Of a stretch of DNA of 35,901 nucleotides, positions 7,174 through 14,555 are shown piece by piece (the stretch's first letter is position 1; each line of letters begins with the position of its first letter). This DNA is from Betaproteobacteria bacterium. Its GTDB lineage: Bacteria > Pseudomonadota > Gammaproteobacteria > Burkholderiales > SG8-39. Below the pieces are notes generated by a model. The model saw nothing but the letters and a program-made list of their open reading frames with translations. It had not been told where the DNA came from and did not search any database. The DNA is taken from NCBI GenBank assembly GCA_005881575.1, contig VBCA01000052.1:1519-37419 (forward strand), given 5' to 3'. Both the position numbers and the translations under genes were made by a program.

Positions 7174-7711
7174 ACGCGCCCTGGTCATCGCGGTTTTTGC
7201 CGCGGCGCTCGCGGCCTGCGCAAGCTTGCAACCTGCGCCGGGCAAGCCGCCGGCGTTCGGCGCCTCCGTGAGCGCGGAGGAAGTCGCGCGCTGGGACATC
7301 AGCATTCCGCCGAGCGGCGCCGGGCTTCCCGGGGGCGGCGGCAGCGCGCGCCAGGGGCTCAAGGTCTACGAGGAGAAGTGCCAGTCCTGCCACGGCGCCA
7401 AAGGCGTCGGCAAGCCCGCCGATCCTCTCGCGGGCGGGATCGGTTCGCTCGCCGGCAGAACGCCGCTGCGCACCGTGGGAAGCTACTGGCCGTACGCGAC
7501 CACGCTGTTCGACTACGTGCGGCGGGCGATGCCGATCACCAATCCGCTCTCGCTCACCGACAACGAGGTCTACGCCGTGAGCGCCTATGTGCTCTTCTTG
7601 AACGGCATCGTCGGCGAGGATGCGGTCATGAACGCGCAGACGCTGCCGCAGGTGAAGATGCCCAACCGCGACGGATTCGTGAGCGACTGGCCCCCGCGGG
7701 CGCGGAACTAA
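7160..7711 (+). CDS. Monohaem cytochrome c lipoprotein, SoxD/sulfite dehydrogenase-associated
   Basis: 183 residues. A lipoprotein signal ends in ALAAC (Cys20), followed by a Gly-rich linker and one haem site, CQSCH (C74, C77, H78). The distal ligand is probably the Met of RAMPITNPLSLTDNEVYAVSAYVL. The C-terminal PQVKMPNRDGFVSDW is typical of cytochromes next to SoxC-like enzymes. It should take electrons from the sulfite dehydrogenase and pass them to the respiratory chain at the outer face of the membrane. It is half the length of dihaem SoxD. Its start lies inside the upstream gene (14-bp overlap), so translation is coupled. Confidence 0.85.
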   Translation: MSTSERALVIAVFAAALAACASLQPAPGKPPAFGASVSAEEVARWDISIPPSGAGLPGGGGSARQGLKVYEEKCQSCHGAKGVGKPADPLAGGIGSLAGRTPLRTVGSYWPYATTLFDYVRRAMPITNPLSLTDNEVYAVSAYVLFLNGIVGEDAVMNAQTLPQVKMPNRDGFVSDWPPRARN

Positions 7712-7751
7712 AGACCAGTCCTCGGCGTCGGGTTCAATCGAGGAGGAAACC

Positions 7752-9431
7752 ATGAGGAAAATATCGTCAGGAGCGATCTTGTTTGCGGCGTTCGGCGCGC
7801 TCGCCCATGCTCAGACGCAGCAGGAGTTGCTGCGCGACGGCAACAGCGGCAGCACCGACAACGTGCTGACCTACGGCATGGGCTATCACCAGCAGCGCTA
7901 CAGCCCGCTCAGGCAGATCAACAAGAGCACGGTCAAGCGCCTTGTCCCGGTCTGGAGCGCTTCGCTCGCGAATGAGTTCGGAGAGCAGGGGCAGCCGCTC
8001 GTCTACAACGGGGTGCTCTATGCCGCCAACGTCAAGCGGGTGGTGGCCATCGACGTTGCCACCGGCAGGCAGCTGTGGATGACGGCACTCGAATGGGACC
8101 CGGCGGTTGCACGCGTGGTGTGCTGCGGGCTTTCCAACAGAGGCGTTGCCCTCTACAACGGCAAGCTGTTCGTCGGTTCGGTCGACGCACACTTGAGGGC
8201 GCTCGACGCAAACACCGGCAAGGAAGTCTGGAAGGTCAAGATCGCCGAATGGAAGGAAGGCTATTCGATCACTTCGGCGCCCACGGTCGCGAACGGCGTG
8301 CTGATGACGGGGATGACCGGCGGCGAATACGGCGTCCGGGGTTTCGTGGACGGTTACGATCCGGACACCGGCAAGCACCTGTGGCGCCGTCACACCACCG
8401 CCGGTCCCGGAGAAAAGGGCAACGAGACTTGGCCTGCGGGCGATGCCTACCTGCGCGGGGGCGGGTCCACCTGGATCACGGGCTCCTACGATCCCGAGCT
8501 CGACCTGACCTACTGGGGCACGAGCAATGGCGGGCCCTGGACCGCGGCGGCGCGTCCGGGTGACAACCTTTGGATATCTTCGGTCATCGCATTCAAGCCG
8601 AAGACCGGTGAACTGGTCTGGCATTACCAATGGACGCCCGCCGAGACTTACGACTTCGACGGCAACAACGAGAACGTGCTCGCAGACATCATGGTCGATG
8701 GCGTCAAGCGCAAGGTGTTGATGCATGCCGATCGCAACGGGTTCCTGTATACGCTCGATCGCACCAACGGAAAGCTGATCGCCGCGAACCCGTACGTCAA
8801 GGTGAACTGGGCCGAGCGCATCGACCTGACGACGGCGCGCCCGGTCGAAACCGACGTGGCGAAGCGCCTGCGGGCGGGCGAAAAAGTGGAGGTGAAACCG
8901 AGGTGGACCGGCGGCAAGAACTGGATGCCCATGGCCTTCAATCCCAACACCGGGCGACTGTACCTCGCCATGCTGGAAGAGACCTCGGTCTACCAGCTCA
9001 ACAAGGAATTGCCCGTCTACAAGGCGGGCGAGCGCTATATGGGCGTGGAAAATACCACGGCGCCTCGGACGCCGGGCGAGCCCTGGGGCTACTTTGGGGC
9101 GCTCGATCCGCTGACTGCCAGGCCCAAGTGGAAATTGCCGCTGATGGATTTGCCGAGCTGGTCGGGGATGCTGGCCACCGCCGGTGGACTGGTGTTTTCC
9201 GGCAGGTCGACCGGCGAATTCGTGGCGATCGATGAGGACACGGGCAGCATCGTATGGCAATTCAAGACCGGTTCCGGGATCAACGCGCAGCCGATCACCT
9301 ACACGCACAAGGGCCGGCAGTACGTCAGCGTGCTCTCGGGGCTCGGCGGCGGGACCTCGGCGAAGAGGGAAACCGAGGGCAAAGTGCTTCCCGGTGGATC
9401 GGTCTGGACGTTTGCCCTGATGCCCGATTGA
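7752..9431 (+). CDS. PQQ-dependent alcohol dehydrogenase with lanthanide-type Asp-x-Asp signature
   Basis: 559-residue periplasmic quinoprotein of the eight-bladed methanol/ethanol dehydrogenase family. The signal peptide ends near AHAQ. Visible active-site features: adjacent cysteines C124-C125 (VVCCGLSNRG), forming the vicinal disulfide that caps PQQ; Glu192 (GGEYGVRG) and Asn259 (GTSNGGPW), metal ligands; catalytic Asp301 in YDFDGNNENVL, followed two residues on by Asp303. The second Asp is the signature of lanthanide-dependent XoxF/PedH-like enzymes; calcium types have Ala or Ser. No C-terminal haem domain is present; the small cytochrome encoded by the next gene (4-bp overlap) is the likely acceptor. 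GAGGAGG before the ATG fixes the start. The substrate is probably an alcohol or aldehyde. Confidence 0.88.
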   Translation: MRKISSGAILFAAFGALAHAQTQQELLRDGNSGSTDNVLTYGMGYHQQRYSPLRQINKSTVKRLVPVWSASLANEFGEQGQPLVYNGVLYAANVKRVVAIDVATGRQLWMTALEWDPAVARVVCCGLSNRGVALYNGKLFVGSVDAHLRALDANTGKEVWKVKIAEWKEGYSITSAPTVANGVLMTGMTGGEYGVRGFVDGYDPDTGKHLWRRHTTAGPGEKGNETWPAGDAYLRGGGSTWITGSYDPELDLTYWGTSNGGPWTAAARPGDNLWISSVIAFKPKTGELVWHYQWTPAETYDFDGNNENVLADIMVDGVKRKVLMHADRNGFLYTLDRTNGKLIAANPYVKVNWAERIDLTTARPVETDVAKRLRAGEKVEVKPRWTGGKNWMPMAFNPNTGRLYLAMLEETSVYQLNKELPVYKAGERYMGVENTTAPRTPGEPWGYFGALDPLTARPKWKLPLMDLPSWSGMLATAGGLVFSGRSTGEFVAIDEDTGSIVWQFKTGSGINAQPITYTHKGRQYVSVLSGLGGGTSAKRETEGKVLPGGSVWTFALMPD

Positions 9432-9745
9432 ATCGCGCGAAGATAATCCTGACCGCCTGGCTGCTCGCCTTGGCGCAGCCTGCGTCGGCGCAGGACCCGT
9501 TCAAGCCGGAGCAGGTCAAGAGCGGTTCGGAAACGTATGCACGGCATTGCGCCCCGTGCCACGGTCCGCGCATGGCCGATCCGGAAGGCGCGCCTGATCT
9601 GCGCAAGTTCCCGCGCGATCAGCGCGAGCGATTCCTCACTTCGGTGTCGAAGGGCAAGAACTCGATGCCGCCGTGGGGAGATCTGCTCAAAGCTGATGAG
9701 ATCGAAGCGCTGTGGGCGTACGTGGCCACGGGCGGCAGGAACTGA
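9428..9745 (+). CDS. Small monohaem cytochrome c, partner of quinoprotein dehydrogenase
   Basis: 105-residue periplasmic cytochrome c. The TTG at 9428 overlaps the dehydrogenase stop (TTGA) and gives a clean signal peptide MNRAKIILTAWLLALAQPASA. The haem motif CAPCH is at residues 41-45, and the axial Met is probably in NSMPPWGDLLKADEIEALWAYV. It has no ribosome binding site of its own, so synthesis depends on the upstream gene. It closely resembles the cytochrome encoded at 14226-14555 (shared DLRKFPR, MPPW, EIEALWAYV/DIEALWAYV), which also follows a quinoprotein unit. Probable electron acceptor of the PQQ dehydrogenase. Confidence 0.85.
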   Translation: MNRAKIILTAWLLALAQPASAQDPFKPEQVKSGSETYARHCAPCHGPRMADPEGAPDLRKFPRDQRERFLTSVSKGKNSMPPWGDLLKADEIEALWAYVATGGRN

Positions 9746-9829
9746 AAACGCACGTCGGGCGCGCGCGTGATCCGAATGGAGCAGGGCTCGCCTTGCGCTT
9801 CGGACTCGCGTGCTGGGTAGCTTAGGCTC

Positions 9830-10816
9830 ATGCCGTTCGAAGCATCGAGTTCCGGATTCAAGATTCCGGCGTTGGGAATCTGCCTGGTTTTCTTCGCTTT
9901 GCCGCTGCTCTTGGGCGGCTGCAAGGGCGGCAATTCCGACGCATCTTCATCCGCGATACCGATCAATACCGCAGCCGGCTTGTCGGATTCCCCGTTCATA
10001 TCCGGAGACGGGCGGAGGCTCTATTTCACGTACTCGAGATACGACTTCGGGCAGTGGTTCATCAGCGGGGGAGCGCAGCCGCCCGTGCTCTCTGGGCCCG
10101 ACAGGGCGGGTCTGCACCACAGCGCAAACCCGTTCGATGAATCCGACATCTATGTCGCGACGAGAAATCCCGACGGAACCTGGTCGGAGGCCGTCAACCT
10201 GGGGCTGAACGGCGCCTATGCAGACTCCGGCGGAATGGAAATCAGCGGAGGGAACACTTTCGTCTGGCTTCAAGGCAGCGGAACGGCAAGCAACATCGTC
10301 ATGGCGAACAGGAATGCGGATGGAACGTGGGGGCCCGCGGTCGACCCCGGACCCGGGATCAACGAGCATTCAGGGGGAGCGCTCCAGGACAGCCCGAAAC
10401 TCTCCGCCGATGGAAAAACGCTTTGGTTCACCTCCAACCGCCCCCTGGGCCACGGCGGCAAGGACATCTGGTTTTCGTCCAATTCGAACGGAAGCTGGTC
10501 CGCTCCGGCAAACCTGGGCGCGCCGGTCAATACCCCCGGAGACGAAGATCGGTTCTGGTTTTCCTCAGGCGGCCCCGATCTCTATTGGAACGGCTCCGGG
10601 GGAATCATGCATTGCTTCTCCACCGGCTCGACCTGCTCGGGAACTCCCGATGCCGTGACGATTCCCGGCTGCAGCTTGCCGTCCTGGGTCTCCGTCACCG
10701 ACGACGGACAGATCATGTATTTCGCCTGCCGCGTTCCGGAGACGGGCCGAATGAAGATCATGTATTCGGTAAAGCAGATTAGCGGAGACTGGGGCGTCGC
10801 GCACCTCGTGGATTGA
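9830..10816 (+). CDS. PD40 (WD40-like/TolB-type) beta-propeller lipoprotein
   Basis: 328 residues. A lipoprotein signal ends in LLLGGC (Cys31). The rest consists of PD40-type blades: SPFISGDGRRLYFTYSR, SPKLSADGKTLWFTSNRPLG, GGKDIWFSS, and ITDDGQ-like VSVTDDGQIMYFA. Between them, D-IYVATRNPDGTW and IVMANRNADGTWGPAV repeat the blade edge. Such propellers occur in TolB and in periplasmic or outer-membrane binding proteins; no enzyme activity is evident. It follows the cytochrome gene by 84 bp in the same direction, with a poor ribosome binding site, so it may be separately expressed. It is convergent with the protease gene. Confidence 0.78.
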   Translation: MPFEASSSGFKIPALGICLVFFALPLLLGGCKGGNSDASSSAIPINTAAGLSDSPFISGDGRRLYFTYSRYDFGQWFISGGAQPPVLSGPDRAGLHHSANPFDESDIYVATRNPDGTWSEAVNLGLNGAYADSGGMEISGGNTFVWLQGSGTASNIVMANRNADGTWGPAVDPGPGINEHSGGALQDSPKLSADGKTLWFTSNRPLGHGGKDIWFSSNSNGSWSAPANLGAPVNTPGDEDRFWFSSGGPDLYWNGSGGIMHCFSTGSTCSGTPDAVTIPGCSLPSWVSVTDDGQIMYFACRVPETGRMKIMYSVKQISGDWGVAHLVD

Positions 10817-10817
10817 T

Positions 10818-10832
10818 CGCGGTCACGCCGCG
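10818..10832. terminator. Short hairpin between convergent genes
   Basis: CGCGG-TCACG-CCGCG forms a 5-bp stem in the 22-bp gap between the PD40 lipoprotein and protease genes. It could act as a weak bidirectional terminator; no T-run is present. Confidence 0.3.
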
Positions 10833-10838
10833 TCTGCT

Positions 10839-13800
10839 CTACCTCCCGGCTTCGATCAAGCGCGCCTGCGGCGCACCCGCGCGGTTGTCCTCGATTACCA
10901 CCATCACCCCCAGTGCCGGAGTCTTCGCGAACTCGACCGGATCGACTGTGACCGGCACCGTCGCCGTGGCGTTCGGCGCCACGGGAACGAACATCGCGTT
11001 GGAGACGGCCGGCGTGAAGGCGTTGAAGGACGCCGTTCCCGGCAGCGCCGCCGCGCTCCCGTCGAGCAGATTGAATACCTGCGCGGAGTAGGTGAGGCGT
11101 GGATTCGCCGCCGTGATGCCGAGGTCCGATGCCAGCACCGGCAGCAGCACGGTCGACCCGTCGGTCGGCGCATCGGCGAGGAAGCGGATAAGCGCCGCCC
11201 CGGTCTTGAGGTTGATAAGGACGGAAGCGAGCCGGCCGTTGGAGACGCCGGCGGTGATCGCGCCGAGGTCTACGCCGGCCAGGAGGAAACCGAAAACGAG
11301 CTTGCCATCCTTGTCGCGCTCGCCATTGCTGACCAGGATGTCGAACTCGCCCGCCGCGGCATTGGAGAAGCGCTCGAAGGTATTGACCGCGAACACGAGA
11401 ATGCTGTCCGTCTGCACGATCGGGGGTTTCTTCGAGAAAATCGCAATCGTCTGCACGCCGACGGCGCGGGGGTCGAAGAACTGAACTCCCTGCCGCTTTC
11501 CTTTCAAGCCCCAGGCGTAGAAGTCGGCATTGCCCGCGAGTGCGCCGCCGAAGTTCGTCAGCTTCACGTTGGCGCTGGGTCGCGACGGACCGGCCGGTTT
11601 GCCGACGAAGGCGGACGAAACGTCGGAGCGCACGCGCGGCACCAGGTAGTAGGGCACGCGCAGGCTCACGCCGCCGTTCATCGAGGCATCGGTCGGCGTC
11701 AAGGTGACGAACCCGGCCACTTCGCGATAGGCGGATGCGTCGCCAATCGTAGCGGCCGGCACCCTGAGCCTCACGTCCACGGACGCGTCGTCCGTCGGAC
11801 CGAGGAAGATCGTCGCGCGGCTGAAGCTGACGGTGTGCGGTACGCCGCCCACCGGCGTTGCCGTGACCTTGAACGCGATCGGCGTTCTGCCGAGATTGCG
11901 GACTTTCAATTCGAGACTCGAATTGAAATCGTGGAGCAGCTCTTCGAATCCGAAGGAGAGGCTGTCGCGGTCGCGGCCCCCTCGATTGCCGTTCTCGCGG
12001 TCGCCCCTCTCGCGATCGCCTCTGTCGCCGTCGCCGCCCGCGGCAAACGCCACGGCCTGGGTGCGCGTGGCGCCAACGGGCTGCACCAGTCCGCCCTCGA
12101 TACGCAGCGCAAAGTTGTTGAGTTGCCCCGGGTCCGCAGTCTGCACTACGGCTGCGCTCAGCGCGCGCTGGTCCCATGCGGGATTCGCCTGGCGCACGAG
12201 CGCCGCCACACCGGCCACATGGGGCGAGGCCATCGACGTACCGGACAGGCGCTCGCCTTGATTGCCGCTTCCCGAAAACGTGGAGAGGATGGACACGCCC
12301 GGTGCAGCCGCATTGGGCTTCAAATGACTGTCGCCGAAGCGCGGGCCGCCGGAGCTGAAGTCCGCCGCCGCCTTGAAGCCGGGGTTGGCGAGCGTGCCGC
12401 TTGCCAGCGCAGCCGTTGCGGAAGCGGTCAAGCTCGGCGCATCGGATGTCAATATGCCCAGGAACGGGATCGCCACGCCGGGAATATCGCCTTCGAACGG
12501 GGGAAAGCCCGGGCCGTTGTTGATCATCACCACGGCCGCGGCACCGTGGCGCTGCCCGAAGACGGCGCGATCGACGCGCGCGCAGGTGCCGCGCAGCGTG
12601 ACCACCAGCTTGCCCGCGATGCTCGCGTTGACGTATTCCTTTTCGTCGCAGCCAAGCGAAACACCGCCGTTCGAGTTGCGCAGCACGAAGACCGAGAGGG
12701 CGCTGCCGGACAGCGGCGCGCGGTTGGCATCGATCGCCGTAATGCTCTTGCCCCCGGCGAGGGCCATCACCGCCGCCGGGAAGCTCGCGGTCGAGTCCAC
12801 CGCCGCGACGCTGATGACGCCGTTGCCCGACGCGGGAGTTCCGGTGATGTACGGCGCGGGACCGGCGTTGCCCGCCGAGGCCACCACGATGATGCCGGCC
12901 CTTGCGGCATTCTGTGACGCCAGCGCATCGGAGGTCTTCCCCGTGCCGAAGTCGGAGCCGAGCGACATGTTGATGACGTCCATGTCGTTTTGCACGGCCC
13001 AGTCGATCGCGTCGGTCACGACGTCGGTCGAACCGTTGCAGCCGAAGACGCGCACGGAGTAGATGTCCGCCTTCGGGGCGACTCCGGGCCCGATCCTGAA
13101 CCCTTGTTGAAACGCAGCGCTGTCATACGGCCCCGCGTAGGTTGCGCCGTGGGCATCCACACCGAACCCCGCGGCGGTACCCGCGACGTGGCTGCCGTGT
13201 CCGTTGCAGTCGAGCGGGTTGGGGTCGGGATGCGGTATCAGCGCCGGGCTGCCGGCAGGCGCGCTCGCGTCGTAGTCGTCGCCGACGAGGTCGGTGCCGC
13301 CCTTCACCTTGGGCGCGTCAGGCCCGAACAGCGCCGGATCGGCCGGCTGCGTGCTGGCAGCCGCCGCCGCTTGGAACGCGGCGACGGTGCCCGGGCCGCC
13401 GAAGTTGGCGTGCGTGTAGTCGATGCCGGTATCGATGATCGCGATCTTGACGCCTTCGCCGCGGAAACCCGGACTGCCCTGCCACACGGTCGGCGCGCCG
13501 ATGAACGGCACGCTCACTGCGTTATTCGGGCGATGCTTGATAACCGGCAAGACCTCCACGACGCCGGGCAGCGCGGCGAGCGCCGCCACCTGGTCGCGGT
13601 CGATTTCGATCTTGATTCCGTTCAAGGCGTGGCGGAAGCGCTTGAGCACGTGGCCACCGCGACCCGAAATTTCGGGTTCGACGCCCTGCTGCTCGGCCGC
13701 AGCCTGGTCTTCGACCGCGCGCCTCTCGTCGCGGGTAAGCGCGCGATCCGGGAACCGCGCCCGCGCTGCGGCGACCGAGTCGGACGCCATGACGACCACG

Positions 13801-14027
13801 ACCTTGACGCGGCCGCCGCCCTTCACGCCGAGCGGAACGACAGCCGGCTTGAAAGTTTGTGGTGAGTCGTACTGCTGGAAGCGGCCCGCGGCATTGGAGC
13901 CCTGCGCGAGCGCGGCCAAGGGGAACGCGAAGATCGCCGCCAGCAGCAGAACGGGAACGTTGCGCGTCGCTGCCGCAAGCGAGCCGGTGACAAAGCCAGC
14001 GATAGATTGTCGCGGGTGCTTATTCAT
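10839..14027 (-). CDS. Secreted subtilisin-like serine protease (S8) with PA domain
   Basis: 1062-residue exported protease. ATG 14027 is preceded by GGGGAGG and opens a signal peptide (to about ALAQG). An I9-like propeptide (HVLKRFRHALNGIKIEI) is followed by the S8 catalytic domain: Asp199 (IAIIDTGIDYTHANF), His277 (NGHGSHVAGT) and Ser598 (LSGTSMASPHVAG). The long gap between His and Ser holds a protease-associated (PA) domain (VVMINNGPGFPPFEGDIPGVAIPF). The C-terminal 400 residues look like Ig/fibronectin-type beta domains. Around residues 663-689 lies a low-complexity RGDRERGDRE/GNRGGRDRD stretch. It probably degrades extracellular proteins. It lies between the two quinoprotein operons but shares no operon with them for certain; the cytochrome gene is 198 bp upstream. 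Confidence 0.9.
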   Translation of the reverse strand: MNKHPRQSIAGFVTGSLAAATRNVPVLLLAAIFAFPLAALAQGSNAAGRFQQYDSPQTFKPAVVPLGVKGGGRVKVVVVMASDSVAAARARFPDRALTRDERRAVEDQAAAEQQGVEPEISGRGGHVLKRFRHALNGIKIEIDRDQVAALAALPGVVEVLPVIKHRPNNAVSVPFIGAPTVWQGSPGFRGEGVKIAIIDTGIDYTHANFGGPGTVAAFQAAAAASTQPADPALFGPDAPKVKGGTDLVGDDYDASAPAGSPALIPHPDPNPLDCNGHGSHVAGTAAGFGVDAHGATYAGPYDSAAFQQGFRIGPGVAPKADIYSVRVFGCNGSTDVVTDAIDWAVQNDMDVINMSLGSDFGTGKTSDALASQNAARAGIIVVASAGNAGPAPYITGTPASGNGVISVAAVDSTASFPAAVMALAGGKSITAIDANRAPLSGSALSVFVLRNSNGGVSLGCDEKEYVNASIAGKLVVTLRGTCARVDRAVFGQRHGAAAVVMINNGPGFPPFEGDIPGVAIPFLGILTSDAPSLTASATAALASGTLANPGFKAAADFSSGGPRFGDSHLKPNAAAPGVSILSTFSGSGNQGERLSGTSMASPHVAGVAALVRQANPAWDQRALSAAVVQTADPGQLNNFALRIEGGLVQPVGATRTQAVAFAAGGDGDRGDRERGDRENGNRGGRDRDSLSFGFEELLHDFNSSLELKVRNLGRTPIAFKVTATPVGGVPHTVSFSRATIFLGPTDDASVDVRLRVPAATIGDASAYREVAGFVTLTPTDASMNGGVSLRVPYYLVPRVRSDVSSAFVGKPAGPSRPSANVKLTNFGGALAGNADFYAWGLKGKRQGVQFFDPRAVGVQTIAIFSKKPPIVQTDSILVFAVNTFERFSNAAAGEFDILVSNGERDKDGKLVFGFLLAGVDLGAITAGVSNGRLASVLINLKTGAALIRFLADAPTDGSTVLLPVLASDLGITAANPRLTYSAQVFNLLDGSAAALPGTASFNAFTPAVSNAMFVPVAPNATATVPVTVDPVEFAKTPALGVMVVIEDNRAGAPQARLIEAGR

Positions 14028-14115
14028 CTGAGAACCTCCCCAGGTTGTTCTTCGCGAATCAGGAAACGACGATAAGACCCAAACTAACGGACGACGCGCG
14101 CTCGGTCGCTCCAGC

Positions 14116-14209
14116 CCAGCGCTTCCGACGCTCCGCTTCGCGCGCTGGCGAATCATGCGCCGGGCGCAGGAAATCGGTCAAGGGGCCGATGTGCCCGTCG
14201 CGCTCGGGC
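14116..14209 (-). terminator. Group of short hairpins between cytochrome c and protease genes
   Basis: In this 198-bp gap three inverted repeats occur: GCCCG/CGGGC (14193-14209), ATCGG/CCGAT (14173-14190) and CCAGCGC/GCGCTGG (14116-14148). The first begins 17 bp after the cytochrome stop. They could terminate the quinoprotein operon; no T-run follows them. I see no convincing promoter for the protease in the rest of the gap. Confidence 0.3.
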
Positions 14210-14225
14210 GATGCTGGGAGGGGGA

Positions 14226-14555
14226 TTATTTTTTTCCTTCCCCGGCAACGACATACGCCCACAGCGCTTCGATGTCGTCGGGCTCGAGCACATCCGCCCA
14301 CGGCGGCATGTTTCTCACGCCGTAAGTTACCGTATCGACAAAGCGCGCGTGGTCCTCGCGCGGAAATTTTCGCAGATCCTTCGCCCACTCCGGGTTGGCG
14401 AGGCGCGGCCCGTGACAGGTCTGGCAGTGAGTCTCGTAGAGCGCCGCGCCTTTGCCGATCTGCCCAGCGGCGAACGGCTTACCGCCTGGGTCCTGAGCCG
14501 CGGCGCTCGCGCAGGCAAGCGCGAGGCCGAGGATGAATGTGCCGCGCAGCCTCAC
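14226..14555 (-). CDS. Small monohaem cytochrome c
   Basis: 109-residue periplasmic cytochrome c, sister of the one at 9428-9745. The GTG at 14555 overlaps the TGA of the upstream propeller gene (GTGA) and gives a signal peptide MRLRGTFILGLALACASAAA. The haem motif CQTCH is at residues 44-48; the axial Met is probably in RNMPPWADVL, followed by DIEALWAYVV. The start was chosen from this overlap; the frame is open much further upstream, but that sequence is a shadow of the propeller gene. Likely electron acceptor of the PQQ dehydrogenase encoded at the head of this reverse operon. Confidence 0.82.
   Translation of the reverse strand: MRLRGTFILGLALACASAAAQDPGGKPFAAGQIGKGAALYETHCQTCHGPRLANPEWAKDLRKFPREDHARFVDTVTYGVRNMPPWADVLEPDDIEALWAYVVAGEGKK

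Noticed and set aside
7767-9308. Long reverse reading frame over the PQQ dehydrogenase
   Set aside because: Shadow of a strongly codon-biased gene; no start signal or domain.
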